Shown here piece by piece: positions 1 to 11,800 of a stretch of 64,000 bases of DNA; the first letter of the stretch is position 1; the number at the start of each line of letters is the position of its first letter. The position numbers and the translations under genes are program-made. Below the pieces are notes generated by a model. The model was given only the letters and a program-made list of their open reading frames with translations, ran no database searches and was not told the origin of the DNA. The DNA is taken from NCBI GenBank assembly GCA_037953745.1, contig JBAKBP010007676.1, positions 1-64,000 of the forward strand, in the 5' to 3' direction. This DNA is from Lithodes maja. Lineage: Eukaryota > Arthropoda > Malacostraca > Decapoda > Lithodidae.

Positions 1-3000
1 CCAAATATAACTAGAATACAATATAACTACCAACGGTCCTTCCTAAGCTGCATAAGATCTACCAAATATAAATAGAATACAATATAACTACCAACGGTCT
101 TTCCTAAGCTGCATAAGATCTACCAAATATAGCTAGAATACAATATAACAATCAACGGTCCTTCCTAAGCTGCATAAGATCTACCAAATATAACTAGAAT
201 ACAATATAACTACCAACGGTCCTTCCTAAGCTGCATAAGATCTACCAAATATAACTAGAATACAATATAACTACCAACGGTCCTTCCTAAGCTGCATAAG
301 ATCTACCAAATATAGCTAGAATACAATATAACTACCAACGGTCCTTCCTAAGCTGCATAAGATCTACCAAATACAACTAGAATACAATATAACTACCAAC
401 GGTCCTTCCTAAGCTGCATAAGATCTACCAAATACAACTAGAATACAATATAACTACCAACGGTCCTTCCTAAGCTGCATAAGATCTACCAAATATAACT
501 AGAATACAATATAACTACCAACGGTCCTTCCTAAGCTGCATAAGATCTACCAAATATAACTAGAATACAATATAACTACCAACGGTCCTTCCTAAGCTGC
601 ATAAGATCTACCAAATATAACTAGAATACAATATAACTACCAACGGTCCTTTCTAAGCTGCATAAGATCTACCAAATATAACTAGAATACAATATAACTA
701 CCAACGGTCCTTCCTAAGCTGCATAAGATCTACCAAATATAGCTAGAATACAATATAACTACCAACGGTCCTTCCTAAGCTGCATAAGATCTACCAAATA
801 TAACTAGAATACAATATAACTACCAACGGTCCTTCCTAAGCTGCATAAGATCTACCAAATATAACTAGAATACAATATAACTACCATCGGTCCTTCCTAA
901 GCTGCATAAGATCTACCAAATATAACTAGAATACAATATAACTACCAACGGTCCTTCGTAAGCTGCATAAGATCTACCAAATATAACTAGAATACAATAT
1001 AACTACAAACGGTCCTTCCTAAGCTGCATAAGATCTACCAAATATAACTAGAATACAATATAACTACCAACGGTCCTTCCTAAGCTGCATAAGATCTACC
1101 AAATATAACTAGAATACAATATAACTACCAACGGTCCTTCCTAAGCTGCATAAGATCTACCAAATATAGCTAGAATACAATATAACTACCAACGGTCCTT
1201 CCTAAGCTGCATAAGATCTACCAAATATAGCTAGAATACAATATAACTACCAACGGTCCTTCCTAAGCTGCATAAGATCTACCAAATATAACTAGAATAC
1301 AATATAACTACCAACGGTCCTTCCTAAGCTGCATAAGATCTACCAAATATAACTAGAATACAATATAACTACCAACGGTCCTTCCTAAGCTGCATAAGAT
1401 CTACCAAATATAACTAGAATACAATATAACTACCAACGGTCCTTCCTAAGCTGCATAAGATCTACCAAATATAACTAGAATACAATATAACTACCAACGG
1501 TCCTTCCTAAGCTGCATAAGATCTACCAAATATAACTAGAATACAATATAACTACCAACGGTCCTTCCTAAGCTGCATAAGATCTACCAAATATAACTAG
1601 AATACAATATAACTACCAACGGTCCTTCCTAAGCTGCATAAGATCTACCAAATATAACTAGAATACAATATAACTACCAACGGTCCTTCCTAAGGTGCAT
1701 AAGATCTACCAAATATAACTAGAATACAATATAACTACCAACGGTCCTTCCTAAGCTGCATAAGATCTACCAAATATAGCTAGAATACAATATAACTACC
1801 AACGGTCCTTCCTAAGCTGCATAAGATCTACCAAATATAGCTAGAATACAATATAACTACCAACGGTCCTTCCTAAGCTGCATAAGATCTACCAAATATA
1901 GCTAGAATACAATATAACTACCAACGGTCCTTCCTAAGCTGCATAAGATCTACCAAATATAACTAGAATACAATATAACTACCAACGGTCCTTCCTAAGC
2001 TGCATAAGATCTACCAAATATAGCTAGAATACAATATAACTACCCACGGTCCTTCCTAAGCTGCATAAGATCTACCAAATATAGCTAGAATACAATATAA
2101 CTACCAACGGTCCTTCCTAAGCTGCATAAGATCGACCAAATATTGCTAGAATACAATATAACTACCAACGGTCCTTCCTAAGCTGCATAAGATCTACCAA
2201 ATATAGCTAGAATACAATATAACTACCAACGGTCCTTCCTAAGCTGCATAAGATCGACCAAATATTGCTAGAATACAATATAACTACCAACGGTCCTTCC
2301 TAAGCTGCATAAGATCTACCAAATATAACTAGAATACAATATAGCTACCAACGGTCCTTCCTAAGCTGCATAAGATCTACCAAATATAGCTAGAATACAA
2401 TATAACTACCAACGGTCCTTCCTAAGCTGCATAAGATCTACCAAATATAACTAGAATACAATATAACTACCAATGGTCCTTCATAAGCTGCATAAGATCT
2501 ACCAAATATAACTAGAATACAATATAACTACCAACGGTCCTTCCTAAGCTGCATAACATCTACCAAATATAGCTAGAATACAATATAACTACCAACGGTC
2601 CTTCCTAAGCTGCATAAGATCTATCAAATATAACTAGAATACAATATAACTACCAACGGTCCTTCCTAAGCTGCATAAGATCTACCAAATATAACTAGAA
2701 TACAATATAACTACCAACGGTCCTTCCTAAGCTGCATAAGATCTACCAAATATAACTAGAATACAATACAACTACCAACGGTCCTTCCTAAGCTGCATAA
2801 GATCTACCAAATATAACTAGAATACAATATAACTACCAACGGTCCTTCCTAAGCTGCATAAGATCTACCAAATATAACTAGAATACAATATAACTACCAA
2901 CGGTCCTTCCTAAGCTGCATAAGATCTACCAAATATAACTAGAATACAATATAACTACCAACGGTCCTTCCTAAGCTGCATAAGATCTACCAAATATAAC

Positions 3001-6000
3001 TAGAATACAATATAACTACCAACGGTCCTTCCTAAGCTGCATAAGATCTACCAAATATAACTAGAATACAATATAACTACCAACGGTCCTTCCTAAGCTG
3101 CATAAGATCTACCAAATATAGCTAGAATACAATATAACTACCAACGGTCCTTCCTAAGCTGCATAAGATCTACCAAATATAGCTAGAATACAATATAACT
3201 ACCAACGGTCCTTCCTAAGCTGCATAAGATCTACCAAATATAGCTAGAATACAATATAACTACCAACGGTCCTTCCTAAGCTGCATAAGATCTACCAAAT
3301 ATAACTAGAATACAATATAACTACCAACGGTCCTTCCTAAGCTGCATAAGATCTACCAAATATAGCTAGAATACAATATAACTACCCACGGTCCTTCCTA
3401 AGCTGCATAAGATCTACCAAATATAGCTAGAATACAATATAACTACCAACGGTCCTTCCTAAGCTGCATAAGATCGACCAAATATTGCTAGAATACAATA
3501 TAACTACCAACGGTCCTTCCTAAGCTGCATAAGATCTACCAAATATAGCTAGAATACAATATAACTACCAACGGTCCTTCCTAAGCTGCATAAGATCGAC
3601 CAAATATTGCTAGAATACAATATAACTACCAACGGTCCTTCCTAAGCTGCATAAGATCTACCAAATATAACTAGAATACAATATAGCTACCAACGGTCCT
3701 TCCTAAGCTGCATAAGATCTACCAAATATAGCTAGAATACAATATAACTACCAACGGTCCTTCCTAAGCTGCATAAGATCTACCAAATATAACTAGAATA
3801 CAATATAACTACCAATGGTCCTTCATAAGCTGCATAAGATCTACCAAATATAACTAGAATACAATATAACTACCAACGGTCCTTCCTAAGCTGCATAACA
3901 TCTACCAAATATAGCTAGAATACAATATAACTACCAACGGTCCTTCCTAAGCTGCATAAGATCTATCAAATATAACTAGAATACAATATAACTACCAACG
4001 GTCCTTCCTAAGCTGCATAAGATCTACCAAATATAACTAGAATACAATATAACTACCAACGGTCCTTCCTAAGCTGCATAAGATCTACCAAATATAACTA
4101 GAATACAATACAACTACCAACGGTCCTTCCTAAGCTGCATAAGATCTACCAAATATAACTAGAATACAATATAACTACCAACGGTCCTTCCTAAGCTGCA
4201 TAAGATCTACCAAATATAACTAGAATACAATATAACTACCAACGGTCCTTCCTAAGCTGCATAAGATCTACCAAATATAACTAGAATACAATATAACTAC
4301 CAACGGTCCTTCCTAAGCTGCATAAGATCTACCAAATATAACTAGAATACAATATAACTACCAACGGTCCTTCCTAAGCTGCATAAGATCTACCAAATAT
4401 AACTAGAATACAATATAACTACCAACGGTCCTTCCTAAGCTGCATAAGATCTACCAAATATAACTAGAATACAATATAACTACCAACGGTCCTTCCTAAG
4501 CTGCATAAGATCTACCAAATATAACTAGAATACAATATAACTACCAACGGTCCTTCCTAAGCTGCATAAGATCTACCAAATAGAGCTAGAATACAATATA
4601 ACTACCAACGGTCCTTCCTAAGCTGCATAAGATCTACAGTATATAACTAGAATACGATATAACTACCAACAGTCCTTCCTAAGCTGCATAAGATCTACCA
4701 AATATAACTAGAATACAATATAACTACCAACGGTCCTTCCTAAGCTGCATAAGATCTACCAAATATAACTAGAATACAATATAACTACCAACGGTCCTTC
4801 CTAAGCTGCATAAGATCTACCAAATATAACTAGAATACAATATAACTACCAACGGTCCTTCCTAAGCTGCATAAGATCTACCAAATATAGCTAGAATACA
4901 ATATAACTACCAACGGTCCTTCCTAAGCTGCATAAGATCAACCAAATATAGCTAGAATACAATATAAATACCAACGGTCCTTCCTAAGCTGCATAAGATC
5001 TACCAAATATAACTAGAATACAATATAACTACCAACGGTCCTTCCTAAGCTGCATAAGATCTACCAAATATAACTAGAATACAATATAACTACCAACGGT
5101 CCTTCCTATGCTGCATAAGATCTACCAAATATAGCTACAATACAATATAACTACCAACAGTCCTTCCTAAGCTGCATAAGATCTACCAAATATAACTAGA
5201 ATACAATATAACTACCAACGGTCCTTCCTAAGCTGCATAAGATCTACCAAATATAACTAGAATACAATATAACTACCAACGGTCCTTCCTAAGCTGCATA
5301 AGATCTACCAAATATAACTAGAATACAATATAACTACCAACGGTCCTTCCTAAGCTGCATAAGATCTACCAAATATAAATAGAATACAATATAACTACCA
5401 ACGGTCCTTCCAAAGCTGCATAAGATCTACCAAATATAACTAGAATACAATATAACTACCAACGGTCCTTCCTAAGCTGCATAAGATTTACCAAATATAA
5501 CTAGAATAAAATATAACTACCAACGGTCCTTCCTAAGCTGCATAAGATCTACCAAATATAGCTAGAATACAATATAACTACCAACGGTCCTTCCTAAGCT
5601 GCATAAGATCAACCAAATATAGCTAGAATACAATATAACTACCAACGGTCCTTCCTAAGCTGCATAAGATCTACCAAATATAACTAGAATACAATATAAC
5701 TACCAACGGTCCTTCCTAAGCTGCATAAGATCTACCAAATATAACTACAATACAATATAACTACCAACGGTCCTTCCTAAGCTGCATAAGATATACCAAA
5801 TATAACTAGAATACAATATAACTACCAACGGTCCTTCCTAAGCTGCATAAGATCTACCAAATATAAATAGAATACAATATAACTACCAACGGTCTTTCCT
5901 AAGCTGCATAAGATCTACCAAATATAGCTAGAATACAATATAACAATCAACGGTCCTTCCTAAGCTGCATAAGATCTACCAAATATAACTAGAATACAAT

Positions 6001-6792
6001 ATAACTACCAACGGTCCTTCCTAAGCTGCATAAGATCTACCAAATATAACTAGAATACAATATAACTACCAACGGTCCTTCCTAAGCTGCATAAGATCTA
6101 CCAAATATAGCTAGAATACAATATAACTACCAACGGTCCTTCCTAAGCTGCATAAGATCTACCAAATACAACTAGAAATATATAACTACCAACGGTCCTT
6201 CCTAAGCTGCATAAGATCTACCAAATACAACTAGAATACAATATAACTACCAACGGTCCTTCCTAAGCTGCATAAGATCTACCAAATATAACTAGAATAC
6301 AATATAACTACCAACGGTCCTTCCTAAGCTGCATAAGATCTACCAAATATAACTAGAATACAATATAACTACCAACGGTCCTTCCTAAGCTGCATAAGAT
6401 CTACCAAATATAACTAGAATACAATATAACTACCAACGGTCCTTTCTAAGCTGCATAAGATCTACCAAATATAACTAGAATACAATATAACTACCAACGG
6501 TCCTTCCTAAGCTGCATAAGATCTACCAAATATAGCTAGAATACAATATAACTACCAACGGTCCTTCCTAAGCTGCATAAGATCTACCAAATATAACTAG
6601 AATACAATATAACTACCAACGATCCTTCCTAAGCTGCATAAGATCTACCAAATATAACTAGAATACAATAAAACTACCATCGGTCCTTCCTAAGCTGCAT
6701 AAGATCTACCAAATATAACTAGAATACAATATAACTACCAACGGTCCTTCGTAAGCTGCATAAGATCTACCAAATATAACTAGAATACAATA
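1..6792. repeat. 61-bp satellite array, block A
   Basis: This is a head-to-tail tandem array with an exact 61-bp period, about 111 monomers. Each monomer begins CCAAATATAACTAGAATACA, carries CGGTCCTTCCTAAGCTGC near its middle and has an AGATCT palindrome close to its end. Base composition is about 34% GC (21 of 61). Monomers differ by one or two substitutions, and only one length change was noticed (near 6176). Variant markers such as ACAATCAA, CTACCCACGG and GATCGACC recur at multiples of 61 bp, which reveals larger duplicated blocks. No long ORF crosses it and no CENP-B-box-like motif was seen. The array stops mid-monomer at 6792, where an LTR element is inserted. Confidence 0.98.
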
Positions 6793-8610
6793 TGTGACGC
6801 ATGTCGAGTATGAGCATGCTGTACAGAACGCCCAGTCGGGCCCCACTCTCGCTAGGATCGTCAGGGCAGGAACTTTGGCTGTAGTCTGTGTAGAGTTTCC
6901 TAACTCAGTTTATGTGAACCGTTGTACTATAAGTATTATCATTATGTATTTTGTTTTCTTCTAAGTCAACGAGTTCTATTTTATATCATTAGATATAAGT
7001 ATTGTGTGTGGGATTTATATATATATAATGATGCGAAGAGAGAGAGAGTTATGTAACACCGACCAGTGAGCGCGCCACGAGGGGTAGGCCTAATTCCCCC
7101 CTCCCTCCCTCCTCAAGCGTGGGAAGTTCTTTGTCGATCCCCGATTGAGAGAGTATGTGACGTCATGATTGCCGTTATGCTCGCTACGGGGCCGAGTATA
7201 AAAAGGGAGGTCCCGCCGCATTTTCCTCAGAACTCATCAGGCAAAGCGACCTCTCATATCCCTTGCAACTATCCATATTCTTCCGACTGATGTGAACTTT
7301 CTCTACTCTCTGAACAGCCTACCTTCTTCTCTTCTCGTCCCTGTTTATAACCTCAATGACCCCTTTGGTGCAGATTTAGTCAGCCAAAGTATTATCGCTT
7401 GAGTTCTCACGAGATAAGTGCCTGTTAGATAGCCTATTTTTGGAAGGGTTAACTAGAATAGGATTGATTGATGTTTGTTGCACTCGTATATGCATTTCCC
7501 TGTGTACTATTATTCATGTTCCTGTTTTCTGCTGGTTTAGGTAATGCTAGACTGGGATAGGGTTCCTCGAGTTGTGATTTCCTATGAGTGCTAGGTTGGT
7601 TGAACCAGCACAATTGCAACGGAGACGTGGGAAGCCTAGGGGGTCTTTTTGATTGTGTACCGTGGGAGTTTAGCACTGTGTTGCGAGTGAGGGCTTTTGC
7701 CTGTGCCACCCAACACTGTGCTATCTCAATTGCTTGACTTTGAGAGGATCGCCAGGAGAGAACCAGATACTAGTGATCTGGATCTCTCAAGAGAGCATCC
7801 CGTCAATTACCGTAATTTGGCCGCACAGTCTTAAGGACCTCGCTAGGCTACGAGCCGCTTGCTCAGCCATTGTCTCTTAACCTTAGATATCCCAGCTAGA
7901 CTTTGCTCGACCAGCAGATACAGCATAGTATTGAAGCTTCTCCTTATGTATATTATTGTTTAAGCACTATTGATTTCATGTGTGGCACGCTTAGCTACTT
8001 CAGAGATTAGTGGCCCACGAGCACAATCTTAGTAGGCTATTGCCAGTGCATTGTCGGAGTACTTCTTCTTAATGTTTGCCATATCCTATTGCTTATTCTT
8101 ATAATTCTTCTTATGTCAATTTAAAGCCTTTAATTACCAGTGAGTTATTCATTAAATTGCTGTTCAAAATCCGATACTTACTTCTTATGAGTATTCGAGA
8201 AGCATCTAACTTATCAGAAGATTCCTTGCTTGATGCTCGAGGACTATTGTTTAACGTAACGTAATAGTGCCGATCCGAAGTAGAGGGTGGAGGACTTCTT
8301 AAGTTCTTAGTTCAAGGGTGGATTACTTCGGCTTCGGCCAACACTATTCTTTAGTGTTGTAGTACTTTCTTCTTTGTTTGATTGTTGACCAGACTAGATA
8401 ACTCCCGTCTTGTTATTAGTCTGTTGTGTGAAACGCTAGTACCGAGTTCTTGTATACCCCGTTATAGCAGATAGAACTCTGGAGGGTAGTGGCGTTTTTT
8501 GTTCGGCTGGCAGTACTCTGGGGTTGGGATCGTGTGTTTCCGTTGTGGCAGCGAGCCATACTCGAGTCCTGTGTAAGAGCCCTAGTGTACCCGAGTGCCC
8601 GGTCGTAACA
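6793..8610 (+). repeat. 5' LTR of copy 1
   Basis: The LTR is 1818 bp, starts TGTGACGCATG and ends CGGTCGTAACA (TG...CA). It is unusually long for a gypsy element. U3 holds a palindromic CRE and a TATA box. About 1.38 kb lies between the inferred start site and the LTR end. A small hairpin (AACACTA, 5-nt loop, TAGTGTT) lies at 8340-8358. No AATAAA was noticed; an ATTAAA at about 8151 is the only polyadenylation-like hexamer seen. Short ORFs on both strands recur in all four LTR copies simply because the LTRs are copies, so none is called a gene. Confidence 0.95.
7158..7232 (+). promoter_or_regulatory. LTR core promoter: CRE, TATA box and initiator-like site
   Basis: A full palindromic CRE/ATF site TGACGTCA is at 7158-7165. 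A TATAAAAA box follows at 7197-7204. A TCAGAA initiator-like sequence has its A at 7229, 32 bp after the first T of the TATA box, which is normal pol II spacing. Together they define U3 as 6793-7228 and the probable transcript start as 7229. The same arrangement is kept in the diverged LTRs of copy 2 (CRE 23949-23956, TATA 24011-24018, A at 24043). Activity is inferred. Confidence 0.6.
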
Positions 8611-8612
8611 AA

Positions 8613-8630
8613 TGGCGACCTTGCTTAGGA
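8613..8630 (+). other. Primer binding site of copy 1
   Basis: TGGCGACCTTGCTTAGGA begins 2 bp after the 5' LTR end. The leading TGG matches the complement of a tRNA 3' CCA end, as expected for minus-strand priming. The donor tRNA was not identified. The same sequence is at 25426 in copy 2. Confidence 0.75.
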
Positions 8631-8823
8631 TTTTGTGAACAGTATAATTTTTTGCAGAGTTGTACAACATTTGTTTGTTCGTACTTTAGCGTACATATTG
8701 AAGAATATTTTTTTTTGTAAGGCAATTAGGAGAGCATTTAAGAGACTCCAGTTAATTTAGTAATTAGTGCTTACATAAGGGAGTTTAACACTTTTGTCTC
8801 GAGAATTTTTTGTGAACTTCAGT

Positions 8824-11800
8824 ATGTCGTGCCCTAGTATTGACGAGGAGCGAGAGATGCCATTTGAGGAGGTGCCGTTAGTAACTAGTGAGGAGGATGC
8901 TAGACTTTTTGTGAGTAAGCAGTACCATGTGACGGAGGAGAGGCTGACTGGGGTGAATGTTTATGGCTTGCACCTGATAGCCAAGGTTTTGGGTCTATCC
9001 AATGTAGGAGGGATGTCCAAGGGGGAGCTGATTTCCTGGGTGTTGCGTGGGCGACATGGGGTTTCGGAGGAGAGGGCGTTTGGGGGGGTTCCTCCCCAGA
9101 TCCCCTCTCACTCGACTCCCACAGTGCCGTCCACTCAAGTGCCGGAGGTTAGCACTCTCCCACAGAGGGATGAGAATTGGAAGATTGAAGTGCCCTCGGG
9201 CGGTGCGTATGGTGGTTCCCCAGTTCTTGCCCCCCCTCCTTCAGTAGTGGCAGCTCCCTCTTCCTGCCTGTCTCCAGATATGATATTTAGACTTGAGCTT
9301 GCTAAAATTGAGGCTGAGTCTAGGAAGCAGGAGAAGGAGATTGAGGCTGAGTCTAGAAAGCAGGAGAATGAGACTAAGAGGCATGAGATTGAGGTTGAGG
9401 CTAGGAAGCAGGAGAATGAGACTAGGAGGCATGAGATTGAGGCTGAGACTAGGAGGCATGAGGCTGAGCTTAGGTACGACTCAGAGAAATATTGTGCTCA
9501 AATAGATTTAGATAAGACTCGTGCAGAGTCGACAGGGATTCGGATGGGCCGTGAGGGCCAAGTAAGAGAACAGTCCTTGTCCCACTTAGTCAAGTTGGTG
9601 CCGGCATTTAGTGAAACTGAAGTCACAGAATTTTTTAATCGTTTTGAGAAGAAGTGTAGGGAGCATAATTGGCCTGAAGAGAAGTGGGCAGCTCTGGTCT
9701 CCTCAAGACTTACGGGTAAGGGTCTGAAGGCTTATGATGCACTGCCTTTAGAGTCTTGCATTGACTACCCAGTATTGAAGAGAGCTGTCCTACGGGCATA
9801 CGAGTTGCAACCAGAAACATATCGATTGAAGTTTCGGGGTGTTACGAAGACTAGGGAGGCGACCTTTCTTGAACATGCCCGGGACTTAAAAGATGCACTT
9901 GCTAACTGGACACGTTCTGAGAAAGCTGAGACGGCCGAACAGTTGACTGAGCTGTTTCTGCTCGAGCAGTTTTATAAGTGTACTGGTGCAGATATGACTT
10001 TAACTATTAAAGAAAAGAACCCTAAAACTCTACAGGAGGCAGCTGAGATGGCTGACCTCCGGCTATCATTAATTCGTGGGTGCGGGTCTGCCCAGCGTAG
10101 TGAGGCAGGTAACAAGGGGCGTGACACCCCACCCCCCCGAGTTAGTGATATACATTATGCAAACAAGTACAAGAGCTATGATACCAAGACTGACCACAAG
10201 ACTAACACCGTCCCATTTAAGAAGGGGCCGGGCCCTTCCCAGTACCAAGGGAAGCCCAGAGGGGAGTTGGAGTGTTATCTTTGTCATGAAAAGGGGCACT
10301 TTGCAAGAGTCTGTCCTAGCAAACCACCTACAGCAGCTGTGTCTTTGGCCTGCAACATTGGTGTGTCTCCGAAGTCTTCTGAGTTTGCCCGGGGCAGTTC
10401 GTCAGAGGCTGAGGCACAGCCAATGCAGAAACACCTGAGAGGCTCGAACCCTGCTCAGGATGTTTTTTGCGACCATAGAGGACGGGGTTGCGTGATGTGG
10501 GCGGGGCGCAAGCATGGAGTAGAGGTCTTGCGTGATACAGGTGCTTCCCAGACTCTGATGAACAATTTGACTGGCTACCCTATAAATGCGGCTCGGGTGG
10601 TAGTGGTGCAGGGTATTAATGCAACTCGGTCATACCCGCTGGTGCGGTTGGAGTTGGAGGTGGATGGTGTGGCACGTGAATTGGATGTTGGGATTGTGGA
10701 GAAACTGCCAGTGGAGGGCGTCGACCTTCTTCTCGGCAACGACTTTGCAATGCCCGCTTCTGAGGTTCTACCCTTAGTCGTTGCCGAGAGGCCGGCCGAC
10801 GTGAGTGGGGGAGAACAAGAGTGTGTCGAGCGGTGCCAGGCACAACCCATGGCGTGTGCTGTCACCCGAGCTCGGGCAGCTAAAGTGTCACAGCCTAGTC
10901 CTCCGTCTTCAGACCAGCAGAGGAACGATCAACAGGAGGAGGCTAAAGCTGGAGTTGGTTTTAAGAGTTTTGACTCGGCGGCTCTCCTGGGTGATTTAGT
11001 ATTGGCACCTATGTTGGAGTCTGGAGAGGCCCCAGGACCTGTCACAGTTAGTGAGGAGGTAGGGCCGGAAGAGACTCCGGGGCAGCAACGTTGCACACGG
11101 AGAGAAAAAAGGGTTGCTCAGTTTGATATTGGGGAAGGACTTGGGTTGCTTCGGAAGCATCTAGACAGGTTGGTTCCCTCAGATATTTGTAAACTGCAGT
11201 TGGAGGATCCGGAAGTTCAGAAGTGTGGTAATGGTGCTGTCGAGATTAAACACGAGGACGGGGAAGCATGTCATGTGAACCTGTTGGAGGAGTTTGTGAG
11301 GCAACCACCTGAGCAGCCTACTGTCCCTGCGTTGGTCTGCCGCGGCCAAGGTGGAGAAGGAGAGGGGGGCAGTAGGGCACAGGTGGAGGAGAGTAGGGAT
11401 TGTCATGTCTCGGCGAAGCAGTGGGCGGGGGACACGAGTCTGGTGGCTGTGGAAGCGCTAGAGCACCTGTCTGAGCAGCAGTGTGCAGCACTCCAGCACC
11501 AGCTCGGTTCATACCCCACTGGTCGTGCCGAGCCCCTGAGTCTCACAACTCGGGCGGTGCGAGATGTTCCGCAGGCAGGTCATGTGACTGTTAAAAGACC
11601 GTTAGCCTCGTTGTTTCGGTGGTTTAAGGTGGGCGACGAGGCCTTGGCATGGTTGCCAGGTCAGGGTCGACCCATGGCTGCCAAGGGTGGTGGTCAAAAG
11701 GAGGACATTGAGCAGATTGGTAGGGTCGGCTGTGGTATCGCAGTGCCCGGTCGTCACATAGCCTCCCAATGCTGCTCTAGTCTAATGCAACAGCCCTACC

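Noticed and set aside
7066..8670. Short ORFs in the LTRs, such as 7449-7709 on the minus strand, identical in all LTR copies
   Set aside because: Their conservation follows from LTR identity. They lack family resemblance and the sense transcript runs the other way.
8794..8823. Earlier TTG start of the polyprotein ORF
   Set aside because: The upstream codons contain no ATG. Copy 2 has a 1-bp insertion right there that breaks the frame, so the ATG at 8824/25640 is the likely start.
10069..11512. Several minus-strand and alternate-frame ORFs within the polyprotein gene, repeated in copy 2
   Set aside because: They are shadows of the high-GC coding strand; they shift with the main ORF and show no domain.
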